From: Culturomica sp.
GTDB taxonomy: Bacteria; Bacteroidota; Bacteroidia; Bacteroidales; Marinifilaceae
Assembly (NCBI GenBank): GCA_031271755.1
Contig: JAISVB010000064.1
Span: forward strand, 1 to 33,529
Reading direction: 5' to 3'
DNA: 33,529 nucleotides
The notes beneath the pieces are model-generated. The model saw only the letters and a program-made list of their open reading frames with translations. It was not told the DNA's origin and searched no databases. Position 1 is the stretch's first letter; the number at the start of each line of letters is the position of its first letter. Position numbers and translations under genes: made by a program. This document shows, piece after piece, positions 22,185-30,829 of this stretch.

Positions 22185-23243
22185 TTAATTCAGAATAATA
22201 TCTGCGTAGGAGTTGGTGATCCGGACGGAAGCCCCGGGATTTTTATCCGAACCCATAATGGCTGTCAGGCTTTTGCTGTACCTTTCGTTTCCCAGCCGGA
22301 CATCCTGCAGGGTCAAATGACCGGTCTGGATGTTTCCGTACCGGGTAGAGAGATCCGCCCGGAAGTTGCTCTGCTCGTCGATCCCCAGCCGTACGGTTGT
22401 ATAAGCGGCCGAAATATCGATGGAAGAGAAGTCGCGGGCGATCTCTTCGATACTCACCTTCCCGTACCGGATATCGGATATGGTACATTCCGTTTTTAAG
22501 TATTTCAGGTGAAAATTGGAGTAAGCCAAAGAAGAGGAGAGGCTCCCCACCTTGCCCACGGTAAAGTTATCATATCGGGAAGCGAGACGCCATGTTCCGA
22601 TCTCCTCCGATCTCAGGCTGGAATAAGCGGTCGTCAGGTTCAGTACCGCCGCTTTTCCGATCTTCAGCTTGGAATAAGCAGCGTCTAAAGTCAATCCTTG
22701 TGTCTCCTGCAACTCCATGTTGCCGTATTTCAGGTTGATCCGGTTATCGTCGGATAACAGGCTTCCGGCTTCCAGATTCCCGTATTTCAGGTCTGTGCGG
22801 AAAGGCATGGTGGCTTTCTCCAAGTAAATATTTCCGTATTTGTTCGTCAGCTCCAAATAAAGGTCGGCCGGTATATTGACCGTGTAATGTACCGATGTAC
22901 CGCAGCTATTACAGGATTTGAATCGCATCGGGGCGAACACTGTTTGGGCGTATACCGAATTACCATTTTTGTTGAAATCAATGGATACCCGGTCTGCCAT
23001 CTCCTGCGCGACCTCTTCGTTTTTCCCTTTTCCGGTGATCTCGATGGAAAAATCGATCTCGTCCCTGTTCCACAGGTTCAGGACGATGTTTCCATACTTG
23101 TTGTCTATCTCCAATTTAGCGCCTTTGGAGACCTGAAACTGCCGGCTTACGACCCGTTTGATCTCCATACCTTTGCCCTCTGAGCACCATCCCAAAGCGG
23201 AAACGAGCAGGAGCATGCATACGAAAGAAATTCTTTTTTTCAT
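22185..23243 (-). CDS. Secreted beta-repeat (DUF4097-like) protein of the ECF operon
   Basis: An exported 352-residue protein with signal peptide MKKRISFVCMLLLVSALGWC. The mature part is a long run of short beta-strand repeats marked by the signature (K/R)YGN and its variants: NKYGNIVLNLW, NKYGNIYLEKA, LKYGNLEAG, LKYGNMELQ, AAYSKLKIG, TAYSSLRSE, SRYDNFTVG, IRYGKVSIE, TRYGNIQTG. This predicts a single-stranded beta-helix or solenoid like the adhesin-like DUF4097 group. A Cys pair, CNSCG, sits near residue 110. It is the last gene of the sigma / anti-sigma operon, so it may be a target or a sensor of that pathway. It could instead be a lipoprotein, but the lipobox (LGWC) is poor. Confidence 0.7.
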   Translation of the reverse strand: MKKRISFVCMLLLVSALGWCSEGKGMEIKRVVSRQFQVSKGAKLEIDNKYGNIVLNLWNRDEIDFSIEITGKGKNEEVAQEMADRVSIDFNKNGNSVYAQTVFAPMRFKSCNSCGTSVHYTVNIPADLYLELTNKYGNIYLEKATMPFRTDLKYGNLEAGSLLSDDNRINLKYGNMELQETQGLTLDAAYSKLKIGKAAVLNLTTAYSSLRSEEIGTWRLASRYDNFTVGKVGSLSSSLAYSNFHLKYLKTECTISDIRYGKVSIEEIARDFSSIDISAAYTTVRLGIDEQSNFRADLSTRYGNIQTGHLTLQDVRLGNERYSKSLTAIMGSDKNPGASVRITNSYADIILN

Positions 23244-23270
23244 CTGTTCGGTATTTATGTAATTAGAAAT

Positions 23271-23786
23271 TTAAAACGTAATACGGGCTGCCTCTCCGGT
23301 CTGTTGTTCCAATATGCCCCGGATGTGTCGAATGGAGCCGATCTGCATGTGGTAACGGTCAATGACCCGGGCGATCAGCTCCTCTTCCGTCATTTTCGGA
23401 ACGTTTTTTTCCCAGACTTCGGTCTCTTCCGTCATGGTCCGGATATCCTCCAGGACCGTCTGCTGTTCCTCCCGGTCTATCCGGAGAAGAAGCGGAAGCA
23501 ATTTCTCGATCTCATCCTCCAGTTGCCGGTTGTAAAATCCGGCCACTTCGGATACAGCCTCCGGCATTTTATCGGCTGTTTTCAGCTCTTGTAACAACTG
23601 TATACCCAGCAATAGAATGACGGAAGCCGCCGCTGTTGCCCATAGTGTGCCTCTGAACCAAGTCCGCTTTCTGCCTGCTCGTTTATCCAACCGTTGTTCG
23701 AACCGTTGAATGTGTCCGTCGGGCGGGATCGCATCGTCGAGGAAATCCCATCTGCTTTTTATCCGTTCATCTCCTGAGGGATTCAT
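23271..23786 (-). CDS. Putative membrane anti-sigma factor
   Basis: A 171-residue protein encoded directly after the ECF sigma factor with a 20-nt overlap, the usual position of an anti-sigma factor. A charged cytoplasmic N-terminus of about 45 residues (DGHIQRFEQRLDKRAG resembles short anti-sigma helices) is followed by one membrane segment near 47-66 (TLWATAAASVILLLGIQLLQ) and a mostly helical, acidic outer part. No zinc-binding anti-sigma motif (HxxxCxxC) is present. The assignment rests on context and topology; family membership is not recognised. Confidence 0.65.
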   Translation of the reverse strand: MNPSGDERIKSRWDFLDDAIPPDGHIQRFEQRLDKRAGRKRTWFRGTLWATAAASVILLLGIQLLQELKTADKMPEAVSEVAGFYNRQLEDEIEKLLPLLLRIDREEQQTVLEDIRTMTEETEVWEKNVPKMTEEELIARVIDRYHMQIGSIRHIRGILEQQTGEAARITF

Positions 23787-24315
23787 AATTGCACTCTTTT
23801 TTGATCAGTTCTACTAATTTTTGCCGCGCCCGTGTAAACCGGGAACGCGCGGAAGAGATCGCGACCTTCATACCGGCGGCGATCTCTTCGTATTCCATCC
23901 CTTCGATCAGCCGGAGCGTGAGGATCAGGCGATCCCTTTCGGCCAGCCGGGGCAACGTCCGTGCAACGATCTCCGGGTCAGGATACAGCTCCGCTTCCGC
24001 TTCTTCTTCCGGCTGTCCGGCAACCTCTTCCAATTCCGCAAAACGAACCCGTCGCTTGCGGTAAATATCGATGGAGCGGTTGACGGCGATCCGTTTTAAG
24101 ATCCGCAGCATTTTTTCCGCATCTGCTTCATATGCCGAGATCCGGTCGAACACCTTTAAAAAAGTCTCCTGCATCACCTCTTCCGCCTCCTCCCGGTTGC
24201 CCAAGATCCGCAGGGAACTGTTGTAGACGCCTTTGTAAAACAAGTGGTAAAATTCCAATTGTGCTCTGCGGTCGTTTTTCCGGCACCGGTCTACTATGGA
24301 TCTGAAGTCGTTCAT
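23767..24315 (-). CDS. ECF-type RNA polymerase sigma factor
   Basis: A 182-residue extracytoplasmic-function sigma factor. Region 2 is visible as LEFYHLFYKGVYNSSLRILG and EEAEEVMQETFLKVF (about 19-55), which melt and bind the -10 element. Region 4 (LPRLAERDRLILTLRLIEG, EYEEIAAGMKVAISSARSRF, about 120-170) binds the -35. No region 3 lies between them, as in ECF factors. It heads a three-gene operon with a membrane anti-sigma candidate and a secreted beta-repeat protein, a common envelope-stress arrangement in Bacteroidota. Its upstream region overlaps the 24341-24376 palindrome, and autoregulation from there is likely. Confidence 0.93.
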   Translation of the reverse strand: MNDFRSIVDRCRKNDRRAQLEFYHLFYKGVYNSSLRILGNREEAEEVMQETFLKVFDRISAYEADAEKMLRILKRIAVNRSIDIYRKRRVRFAELEEVAGQPEEEAEAELYPDPEIVARTLPRLAERDRLILTLRLIEGMEYEEIAAGMKVAISSARSRFTRARQKLVELIKKECNYESLRR

Positions 24316-24323
24316 TCACCTAT

Positions 24324-24386
24324 AAGACGTATAAAAACAGAAAATGCTGCATATTTTTCAATTTATGCAGCATTTTGGTTCGTCTT
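24324..24386 (-). terminator. Strong palindrome between tpiA and the sigma factor gene
   Basis: Arms AAAATGCTGCATA (24341-24353) and TATGCAGCATTTT (24364-24376) form a perfect 13-bp stem with a 10-nt loop. AAGACG (24324-24329) and CGTCTT (24381-24386) add an outer pair. On the minus strand the stem lies 64 nt after the tpiA stop and is followed by CTGTTTTTA, so it can act as the terminator of the tpiA operon. It also lies 25-61 nt upstream of the sigma factor start, so a regulatory role is possible. Confidence 0.55.
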
Positions 24387-24440
24387 TGTTGAAAAAGCTT
24401 GACTATGAGAATGCTAAAACCTTGTCGTGATTTTTGCAGA

Positions 24441-25208
24441 TCAATGGGCTGCGCGGGAAGCGATGATGGCGGCAAACTCCTCCGCTTTCAGGGAAGCGCC
24501 TCCGATCAATCCTCCGTCCACGTCCGGATTGGAAAACAGTTCGTCCGCATTTTTGGCATTGAGGCTCCCTCCGTAAAGAATGGAGGTATCCTGAGCGGTT
24601 TCTGTTCCGTATTTTCCGCTGATCACGCTGCGGATAAAAGCGTGCATCTCCTGCGCCTGTGCAGCGGTGGCGGTTTTTCCGGTACCGATGGCCCACACGG
24701 GTTCGTAGGCAATGACGATACGCGCGAACGCGTTTTTATCCAATTGGAACAACCCTTTTTCCAATTGGGATTGGACGACTTCAAAATGCCTGGCGCTTTC
24801 CCGCTCCTCCAGCACTTCGCCGACACAGAAGATGATCTCCAACTTATTTTCCAGCGCCTGTGATACTTTTTTTACCAGGATCGCGTCGGTTTCCCCGTAG
24901 TAACTCCTTCTTTCGGAATGGCCGAGGATGACATACCGGCACCCGGTGGAAGCCACCATGGCGGCGGAAACCTCTCCGGTATAGGCTCCGGAAGCTTCCG
25001 TGGCGCAATTTTGGGCGGATACGGCCAATTGCGGGGCATTCACCGCTTTGTTCACTTCGGACAGGTGGATAAAAGGCGTACCGAGCACCACCTGTACGCC
25101 GGCCGGATGTAAGGCTTTTACTTTTTCATTGACCTCTTTAGCCAATTCGATCCCCTCGGAAAGGGTTTTGTTCATCTTCCAGTTTCCGGCTACAATTCTC
25201 TTTCTCAT
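24441..25208 (-). CDS. tpiA: Triosephosphate isomerase
   Basis: Interconverts dihydroxyacetone phosphate and glyceraldehyde 3-phosphate in glycolysis and gluconeogenesis. The 255-residue TIM barrel has N9-x-K11 (AGNWKMN), the electrophile H97 in GHSERR, the catalytic base E169 in [11 protein letters not shown] with the mobile loop after it, and the phosphate-binding YGGSL and GLIGGASL segments. Length is normal (about 250). It is the third gene of a run with DUF1599 and a DoxX-like gene, an order I know from other Bacteroidales. The gap to the DoxX-like stop is 13 nt. Confidence 0.97.
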   Translation of the reverse strand: MRKRIVAGNWKMNKTLSEGIELAKEVNEKVKALHPAGVQVVLGTPFIHLSEVNKAVNAPQLAVSAQNCATEASGAYTGEVSAAMVASTGCRYVILGHSERRSYYGETDAILVKKVSQALENKLEIIFCVGEVLEERESARHFEVVQSQLEKGLFQLDKNAFARIVIAYEPVWAIGTGKTATAAQAQEMHAFIRSVISGKYGTETAQDTSILYGGSLNAKNADELFSNPDVDGGLIGGASLKAEEFAAIIASRAAH

Positions 25209-25221
25209 GTTGTATAGTCGT

Positions 25222-26469
25222 TTATTTGATCATTCGTTTGTATTTTTTTACCAGATAGGCAAAAAGGAGGGTCAGGTAGAGGAACACCAGCAGATATACC
25301 AGGTTGCGGCCGGCATGTTGCTGTTGTTCCGTCAGGCAGTATGCAAGCAGATCCTTCTCGCCGATCCCGTCCACTGCCGGAATGTCCCGGTTGCCCCATT
25401 TGCCGGTCACCGTCCCTTTTTTCAACACCACCAGTCCGGGATTGGAACGGACAATCGTTTTCAATTGGATCTCGTCGGTGGCGCAAAATTCATACGGGAT
25501 GTTGTATTTTTCCGTGTGCTTTTGGACATCCTCCTGCAAAGAGGCGGTCAGCCCGTAAAAACGGTACCCTTTCTGCTGAGCGTAAGCCGCTAAACGGTTC
25601 AACTCCTCCTGGCCGGTCGCGGAGGCTTTGTTTACATTGTAGGAGATCGCCAGCAGGACATACTCTTCGCTCCCCAGCAACTCCTCCGTGATATTGCCGT
25701 ATTGGGGGTGTTCGATCACAAAATCGTGTATGGGGGCTTTGTACCCCTCCCGGATCAGTTTCTGATCGGAACTGTGGAACTCCCAGGTCAGCGTATCCTG
25801 CCAGGGATAGTTGCTCTCGTCGAAATCTTTCAATTCGCCGGTTTGCCGGTTTTTATAAGTCAGGGTCATCCGGTATTCGTCGTGGGGCGCCCCTTCGGGA
25901 ATGGCCATTCCTTCCGAAATGTTCGCCCCGATGGCGTAGGGGCGGAAATCTAAGATCGGCAGGTGGCGGTAGCAGTGTATCGCGATCACGGCGATAAAAA
26001 GCAGGGAACCGGCCGTCAGGGTGATCTGTTCCAGGAAATTAAACAGGGACTTGAACCGGTTCCGGTAAAAGAAGACCGCCAATGCCAGGGCCAGCAGTAC
26101 GACGTTTTTCCAGAAGGTCTCCCAGTTGGTCAATATCCAGGCGTCCCCGAAACACCCGCAGTCGGTTACCGGGTTCTTGATGGCCAGGATCAATGTCAAC
26201 GGGGTAAATACGCTCATAAAGAGCAAGGCGCCCCAGGCGGCCAACCGGGTACGGATATTCAGGAACAGGCAGATACCGATGATGCACTCCAACAGGGATT
26301 GTGCAAAGGAGAGAAACAGGGAGGAAAAGTTCATCCAGCTCATGCCGAACGCATTGAAATAGTCGGTGAATTTGTATGCGGAACCCAATGGATCCACCCC
26401 CTTTACAAATCCGGAAAAAATAAATACCAAGCCGATCAAAATCCTGCAAATATTCGCTATAACCTTCAT
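25222..26469 (-). CDS. DoxX/MauE-like membrane protein with long C-terminal domain
   Basis: A 415-residue inner-membrane protein. The first 140 residues form a four-helix DoxX/MauE-like unit ([15 protein letters not shown] at the start, DCGCFGDAW near residue 102, a motif shared with MauE-type partners of thiol-redox proteins). A soluble region of about 200 residues follows, in which [23 protein letters not shown] and [18 protein letters not shown] resemble a thioredoxin-like fold lacking the CxxC pair. A last helix ([20 protein letters not shown]) anchors the C-terminus. The frame stays open upstream through the DUF1599 gene, but ATG 26469 begins the first helix and lies 11 nt after that gene's stop. 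The role is unknown; the family is sometimes tied to redox or envelope functions. Confidence 0.85.
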   Translation of the reverse strand: MKVIANICRILIGLVFIFSGFVKGVDPLGSAYKFTDYFNAFGMSWMNFSSLFLSFAQSLLECIIGICLFLNIRTRLAAWGALLFMSVFTPLTLILAIKNPVTDCGCFGDAWILTNWETFWKNVVLLALALAVFFYRNRFKSLFNFLEQITLTAGSLLFIAVIAIHCYRHLPILDFRPYAIGANISEGMAIPEGAPHDEYRMTLTYKNRQTGELKDFDESNYPWQDTLTWEFHSSDQKLIREGYKAPIHDFVIEHPQYGNITEELLGSEEYVLLAISYNVNKASATGQEELNRLAAYAQQKGYRFYGLTASLQEDVQKHTEKYNIPYEFCATDEIQLKTIVRSNPGLVVLKKGTVTGKWGNRDIPAVDGIGEKDLLAYCLTEQQQHAGRNLVYLLVFLYLTLLFAYLVKKYKRMIK

Positions 26470-26480
26470 TATTATTGGTT

Positions 26481-27041
26481 TTAATTGTTTTTGTTTATCT
26501 CTTCTTCTTTTTCGATCACCAACCGGATCAGGGCGAAAACAGCGTAGTTGACCATGTCGAAATAGTTGGCGTCGATCCCTTCGGACACCCAGAGATCGCC
26601 CCGGTGGTCTTCGATCTGTTTGGTTCGCCGGATCTTCATCAGGATCAGGTCGGTATAAGAGCTGATCCGCATGTTTCTCCACGCCTCGTCGTAATCGTGG
26701 TTTTTGTCCGACATCAGCTTTTTGGCTTTCTGAAAATAGGAGAGGTAAAGGGCATTGATCCGTTCCGGCGGCAGGTCTTCGCCCGGTCCCAGTTCCAATT
26801 GGATCAATCCCATAATAGCATAGTTTACAATACCTATAAATTCAGGAATTACACCCTCCTGCACCCGGCTGCATCCCTTCTCTTCCAGGTTGCGGATCCG
26901 GTTGGCTTTGATAAAGATCTGATCCGTGAGGGAAGCGGTGCGCAGGATCCGCCAGGCACTCCCGTAGTCGTGCATCTTTTGGGTAAAAATATCCCGGCAT
27001 ATCTCCATAACGCTGTCGTATTCCTGTGCCGTGTTCGCCAT
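26481..27041 (-). CDS. DUF1599 (Nmad1) protein with duplicated domain
   Basis: A cytoplasmic 186-residue protein of the DUF1599 family, named nucleotide modification associated domain 1 in some databases because relatives occur in phages with modified DNA. It is an internal duplication: KMHDYGSAWRILRTASLTDQ near residue 22 and KNHDYDEAWRNMRISSYTDL near residue 112 align, each followed by a basic IKANRIRNLEE / MKIRRTKQIED helix and later by a VNYA motif (IVNYAIMGLIQLE / MVNYAVFALIRLV). The conserved HDY and TD residues suggest two copies of an active or metal site. It is first in the DoxX / tpiA operon; the link with glycolysis is unexplained. Confidence 0.88.
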   Translation of the reverse strand: MANTAQEYDSVMEICRDIFTQKMHDYGSAWRILRTASLTDQIFIKANRIRNLEEKGCSRVQEGVIPEFIGIVNYAIMGLIQLELGPGEDLPPERINALYLSYFQKAKKLMSDKNHDYDEAWRNMRISSYTDLILMKIRRTKQIEDHRGDLWVSEGIDANYFDMVNYAVFALIRLVIEKEEEINKNN

Positions 27042-27117
27042 AAAATTGCAAATAATCCTATGAAATGTAAAAAACTCGTCGTTATTTTGACGGGATAAAA
27101 ATAGTAAATATTATCGT

Positions 27118-27954
27118 ATGAAACAACCCGTATTAGCCGGTCGTCCGCTCGATCTGTCCCGCCCTTTGGTAGCGGGGATCCTGAATGTAACCCCCGATTC
27201 GTTTTACGACGGCGGGAAATACCTGAGCGAAAAAAAGGTCATCGGCCGGATCCGTCAAATGGCGGAAGAAGGGGCGGACCTGATCGATGTCGGCGCCTGC
27301 TCCACCCGTCCCGGCGCTGCTTTTGTGGATGCCCGGGAGGAGTTGGCCCGTTTGGAAGCGGCGGTGGAACTGATCCGCAAGTATTACCCGCAGCTTCCGG
27401 TTTCCATCGACACCTTCCGGGCGGACGTAGCCCGGGAGATCAACAACTGCCTCGGCCCGGTGATCATCAACGACATATCGGGCGGAACATTGGACGAGCG
27501 AATGTTCGAAACCGTGGCGGAAGCGGGCGTACCGTATGTACTGATGCACATTCAGGGCACTCCGCAGACCATGCAGCAGCAGCCGCTCTACGCCGATGTC
27601 GTGGGGGAGGTGCGGCGGTTTTTCACCGAACGGATCGCCCGGCTGAATGCGTTGGGATTTGACAACATTCTTTTAGATCCCGGTTTTGGCTTCGGGAAAA
27701 CGGAGGAGCACAACTACACCCTCATGGACGGGATGCACACCTTTTTGGAATTGGGCTACCCGTTGTTTGTGGGGGTCTCCCGCAAAACCATGATCTGGAA
27801 ACTGTTGGGAACGAACCCGGAAGGCGCCCTGAACGGCACCACCGTGCTGAATACGCTCTCCCTGTTGAAGGGAGCGGCTGTTTTACGGGTGCACGACGTA
27901 AAGGAAGCGGTGGAAACGGTAAAATTGGTCGGACAACTGAAAAGCCGCTTCTAA
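27118..27954 (+). CDS. folP: Dihydropteroate synthase
   Basis: Condenses 6-hydroxymethyl-dihydropterin pyrophosphate with p-aminobenzoate in folate synthesis; it is the sulfonamide target. The 278-residue TIM barrel has GILNVTPDSFYDGG (loop 1), the D-G-A-C-STRPG loop 2 (DVGACSTRPGA), VSIDTFR, INDISGG, LMHIQGTPQTMQ, LDPGFGFGKT, GVSRKTM and the final RVHDVKEA pterin-site motif. Nothing is missing. It diverges from the DUF1599 gene over 76 nt. A possible promoter (TTTG 27086-27089, TATTATCG 27109-27116) matches poorly and would leave almost no leader. Confidence 0.97.
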   Translation: MKQPVLAGRPLDLSRPLVAGILNVTPDSFYDGGKYLSEKKVIGRIRQMAEEGADLIDVGACSTRPGAAFVDAREELARLEAAVELIRKYYPQLPVSIDTFRADVAREINNCLGPVIINDISGGTLDERMFETVAEAGVPYVLMHIQGTPQTMQQQPLYADVVGEVRRFFTERIARLNALGFDNILLDPGFGFGKTEEHNYTLMDGMHTFLELGYPLFVGVSRKTMIWKLLGTNPEGALNGTTVLNTLSLLKGAAVLRVHDVKEAVETVKLVGQLKSRF

Positions 27955-27960
27955 ACAGGT

Positions 27961-28287
27961 TTATTTGGCTTTATAGCCGTTTTCCTGCAGGATCCGGACA
28001 ATCTGTTCCCGGAAACTTCCCTGGATCAGAATAATCCCCTCCTTGGACGTGCCGCCCACTCCGCACCTGTTTTTCAACAGCTTTGCCAATCCGTTCAGAT
28101 CCTCTTCCGTTCCGATAAAACCGCTGACCAGCGTCACCGTTTTACCGGCCCGCTGTTTGCTGTCCAACGTAACCCGCAGGTTTTGCTTTGCCGGCGGCAG
28201 GGTTTCGCAAGGCTTTTCCTGTTCGTATTCGTAAGCAAAATCGGGATTGGTCGAATAGACCACATTGATCCTTCCTTTCTTCGCCAT
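27961..28287 (-). CDS. SUI1/eIF1-family translation factor (YciH-like)
   Basis: A small 108-residue protein of the bacterial SUI1 family. The eIF1-like fold spans about residues 38-105 (LRVTLDSKQRAGKTVTLVSG, NGLAKLLKNRCGVGGTSKEG, IILIQGSFREQIVRILQENG), after a flexible N-terminus. In bacteria, YciH is thought to take part in start-site selection or to act as a translation inhibitor under stress; the exact role is unsettled. The gene converges with folP (6 nt between stops). A -7 box TATCTTTG lies on its strand at 28396-28403, about 110 nt upstream. Confidence 0.93.
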   Translation of the reverse strand: MAKKGRINVVYSTNPDFAYEYEQEKPCETLPPAKQNLRVTLDSKQRAGKTVTLVSGFIGTEEDLNGLAKLLKNRCGVGGTSKEGIILIQGSFREQIVRILQENGYKAK

Positions 28288-28395
28288 CGTCTTTGTTTTT
28301 AATTTATGCGAATCAGTAGTTGAACCCTACCTTTTGCGATCTTTTTTAATGACGGTCTACCTGTTTACAAGTCATTGTCAAAACTATTTCCCGGT

Positions 28396-28403
28396 CAAAG
28401 ATA
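28396..28403 (-). promoter_or_regulatory. -7 box of the SUI1 gene
   Basis: On the minus strand this reads TATCTTTG, matching TAnnTTTG exactly. No TTTG sits at the right distance upstream, so only half of the promoter is supported. The transcript would carry a leader of about 100 nt in which I see no clear structure. Confidence 0.5.
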
Positions 28404-28458
28404 TACATTCTTTTTGCAAATCTGCCGTCGATTTTGTGTAAAATTCTGCGACGAAAAC

Positions 28459-28489
28459 GTTGGCAGGAAGAAAATAGAACGTATTTTTG
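28459..28489 (+). promoter_or_regulatory. Promoter of the Nfn-like operon
   Basis: GTTG (28459-28462, three of four positions of TTTG), a 19-nt spacer, then TATTTTTG (28482-28489) matching TAnnTTTG. Transcription would start near 28495, about 40 nt before ATG 28535. It drives the two oxidoreductase subunit genes. Confidence 0.7.
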
Positions 28490-28534
28490 TGCGGATCAAA
28501 AGCGACACTTGCAGAAACTTAATCATACAACAAC

Positions 28535-29344
28535 ATGAATAAAATCTTGCGTAAGCGGAATTTTTCCGATCGCGTGGTACAGATGGAGATAGAGGCGCCG
28601 CTGATTGCCCGGGCGCGCAAACCCGGTAATTTTGTGATTGTCCGGGTGGGCGAAAAAGGGGAACGGATCCCGCTGACCATTTCGGCGGCGGATCCCCAAA
28701 AAGGGACCATTACGCTGGTCGTGCAGAAAATGGGATTCTCCTCCACCAAAATCGCTCATTTGGAAGAAGGCGAGAGCCTGACCGATCTGGTCGGGCCGCT
28801 GGGAAAACCCACGCACATCTCCAAAGTCGGGACAGTATTGGCGTGCGGCGGCGGAGTCGGTGTGGCGCCGTTGCTTCCCATCATCCGGGGATTCAAGGAA
28901 GCCGGTAACCGGGTCGTCTCCATCATTGCCGCCCGGACGGAAGAGTTGGTGATCCTGGAAGAAGAGGTGCGGAAACACTCCGACGAAATGCTGGTGATGA
29001 CCGACGACGGAAGTTACGGAAGAAAGGGATTGGTGACGGAAGGCATGGAGGAGATCATCAAACGGGAAAAGATAGACCTCGCCGTTACGCTGGGGCCTGC
29101 CGTCATGATGAAATTCTGCGCCTTGCTGACCAAAAAACACAACATCCCCACCATCGCCAGCCTCAACTCCATAATGGTGGACGGCACCGGCATGTGTGGC
29201 GCCTGCCGGGTAACCGTAGGCGGAAAAACCCGGTTTACCTGTGTGGACGGCCCGGAATTCGATGCGCATCAGGTTGATTTTGATGAGCTGATCTCCCGCT
29301 TGGGAGCCTACCGGAAAGAGGAAATCGAAAAATTAAATCGTTGA
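28535..29344 (+). CDS. FAD/NAD-binding ferredoxin oxidoreductase subunit (NfnA/SudB-like)
   Basis: Small subunit of an electron-transfer flavoenzyme, 269 residues, of the type listed as sulfide/dihydroorotate-dehydrogenase-like. It has an FAD-binding barrel (KPGNFVIVRVGEKGERIPLT, about 30-50), a NAD(P)-binding half with ACGGGVGVAPLLP (about 107-119), and a C-terminal [2Fe-2S] site DGTGMCGACRV with C221, C224 and C236. The Asp just before the first Cys fits the Asp plus three Cys ligand set known from NfnA. The large partner starts 15 nt downstream. Together they would couple NAD(H), NADP(H) and ferredoxin, possibly by flavin-based bifurcation, which sequence alone cannot prove. Confidence 0.88.
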   Translation: MNKILRKRNFSDRVVQMEIEAPLIARARKPGNFVIVRVGEKGERIPLTISAADPQKGTITLVVQKMGFSSTKIAHLEEGESLTDLVGPLGKPTHISKVGTVLACGGGVGVAPLLPIIRGFKEAGNRVVSIIAARTEELVILEEEVRKHSDEMLVMTDDGSYGRKGLVTEGMEEIIKREKIDLAVTLGPAVMMKFCALLTKKHNIPTIASLNSIMVDGTGMCGACRVTVGGKTRFTCVDGPEFDAHQVDFDELISRLGAYRKEEIEKLNR

Positions 29345-29359
29345 CAGCAAGCATTGATC

Positions 29360-30829
29360 ATGGAAATAAGCGATAGAAATGCCGGGTGGAGAAAAGAGCT
29401 CCGCGAGGCGGTAAAAGGAAAAGAGAGAACCGATATCCCGCGGGTGAAAATGCCGGAACGGCATCCGGCCGACCGGGTAAAAAGCCAGCGCTTGGAAGTC
29501 AACACAGGCCTGACGGCCGGAATGGCGCAACAGGAAGCCCGAAGGTGCATGGATTGCATCCAGCCGACCTGCATGGAAGGGTGTCCGGTCAGCATCGATA
29601 TACCCGGTTTTATCAAGAACATCGAACGGGGAGCTTTCCCCGAGGCGGCGGCCGTGTTGAAACGCACAAGCGCCCTTCCCGCCGTGTGCGGCCGGGTCTG
29701 CCCGCAGGAAAAGCAGTGCGAAGCGCGCTGTTTTTATACCGAAAAACTGAAAAAAGAGCCGGTGGCGATCGGTTATTTGGAACGATTTGCAGCGGATTAC
29801 GAGCGGGAATCCGGACAAGCCTACATTCCGGAAACCGCCCCTTCCAACGGCATCCGGATCGCAGTGGTGGGATCGGGGCCTTCAGGGCTCTCTTTTGCCG
29901 GCGACATGGTAAAGAAGGGGTACCGGGTGACCGTATTCGAAGCATTGCACGAGATCGGCGGGGTGTTGAAATACGGCATTCCGGAATTCCGTTTGCCCAA
30001 CCGGATCGTAGATTTTGAGATAGAAAACCTGCGCCGGATGGGGGTTACCTTCGTTTCCAATTTTATTGTGGGGATGACCCAAACCATCGACGGCCTGAAA
30101 GCCGAAGGATTCAAAGGATTTTATGTGGCTTCCGGGGCCGGATTGCCCCGTTTTATGGGCATTCCCGGCGAGAACGCAAATGGTGTGCTTTCTTCCAACG
30201 AATACCTGACCCGGGTCAACCTGATGGGAGCCGATATGCCGGAAGCGGATACGCCGGTTTTCCGCGGAAAGCAGGTGGTGGTGGTCGGCGGAGGAAATAC
30301 CGCTATGGATTCTGTCCGTACGGCCAAACGCTTGGGCGCGGAGCGGGCTGTGATCGTTTACCGCCGGAGCGAGGCGGAGATGCCGGCCCGTATCGAGGAG
30401 GTGAAGCACGCCAAAGAGGAGGGATGCGAGTTCCTGCCCCTGACCAACCCGGTGGAATACATCATGAACGAACAGGGGCGCGTAAAGCAGGTAAAGGTGC
30501 AGCAGATGGGGCTGGGAGAACCGGACGCCAGCGGCCGGAGAAGCCCCGTTCCCTTAGCCGGTTCCGAATACCTGATAGAAGCAGATGTCGTAGTGGTAGC
30601 CGTCGGGGTTTCGCCCAATCCGATCATTCCGGATTCGGTAGCGGGGTTGGATGTCTCCAAGTGGGGGACGATCGTGGTGAACGATGAAACCATGGAATCC
30701 AATCTCTCCGGGCTGTTTGCCGGAGGCGATATTGTCCGGGGCGGCGCCACCGTCATCTTAGCCATGGGCGACGGCCGCCGCGCCGCCGCCCACATGGATC
30801 GGCTCTTTCATACTCAGGAGCGTCCTTAA
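29360..30829 (+). CDS. gltA: Glutamate-synthase-like NADPH oxidoreductase (GltA/NfnB-like)
   Basis: Large subunit, 489 residues, usually annotated as NADPH-dependent glutamate synthase (GltA); paired with the upstream subunit, an NfnB-like role is more likely. N-terminal cysteines C63, C66, C71, C75 (CMDCIQPTCMEGC) and C110, C114, C120, C124 (CGRVCPQEKQCEARC) bind two iron-sulfur clusters. GSGPSG (171-176) is the FAD site and GGGNTA (310-315) the NADPH site; GLFAGGDIVRGGATV closes the FAD domain. ATG 29360 is used and not an in-frame TTG 6 nt earlier. Its stop codon overlaps the stop of the convergent flavodiiron gene within TTAA. Confidence 0.9.
   Translation: MEISDRNAGWRKELREAVKGKERTDIPRVKMPERHPADRVKSQRLEVNTGLTAGMAQQEARRCMDCIQPTCMEGCPVSIDIPGFIKNIERGAFPEAAAVLKRTSALPAVCGRVCPQEKQCEARCFYTEKLKKEPVAIGYLERFAADYERESGQAYIPETAPSNGIRIAVVGSGPSGLSFAGDMVKKGYRVTVFEALHEIGGVLKYGIPEFRLPNRIVDFEIENLRRMGVTFVSNFIVGMTQTIDGLKAEGFKGFYVASGAGLPRFMGIPGENANGVLSSNEYLTRVNLMGADMPEADTPVFRGKQVVVVGGGNTAMDSVRTAKRLGAERAVIVYRRSEAEMPARIEEVKHAKEEGCEFLPLTNPVEYIMNEQGRVKQVKVQQMGLGEPDASGRRSPVPLAGSEYLIEADVVVVAVGVSPNPIIPDSVAGLDVSKWGTIVVNDETMESNLSGLFAGGDIVRGGATVILAMGDGRRAAAHMDRLFHTQERP

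Noticed and set aside
26470-26682. Upstream extension of the DoxX-like frame
   Set aside because: It lies wholly within the DUF1599 gene and encodes a charged, non-membrane sequence; the first helix begins at ATG 26469.
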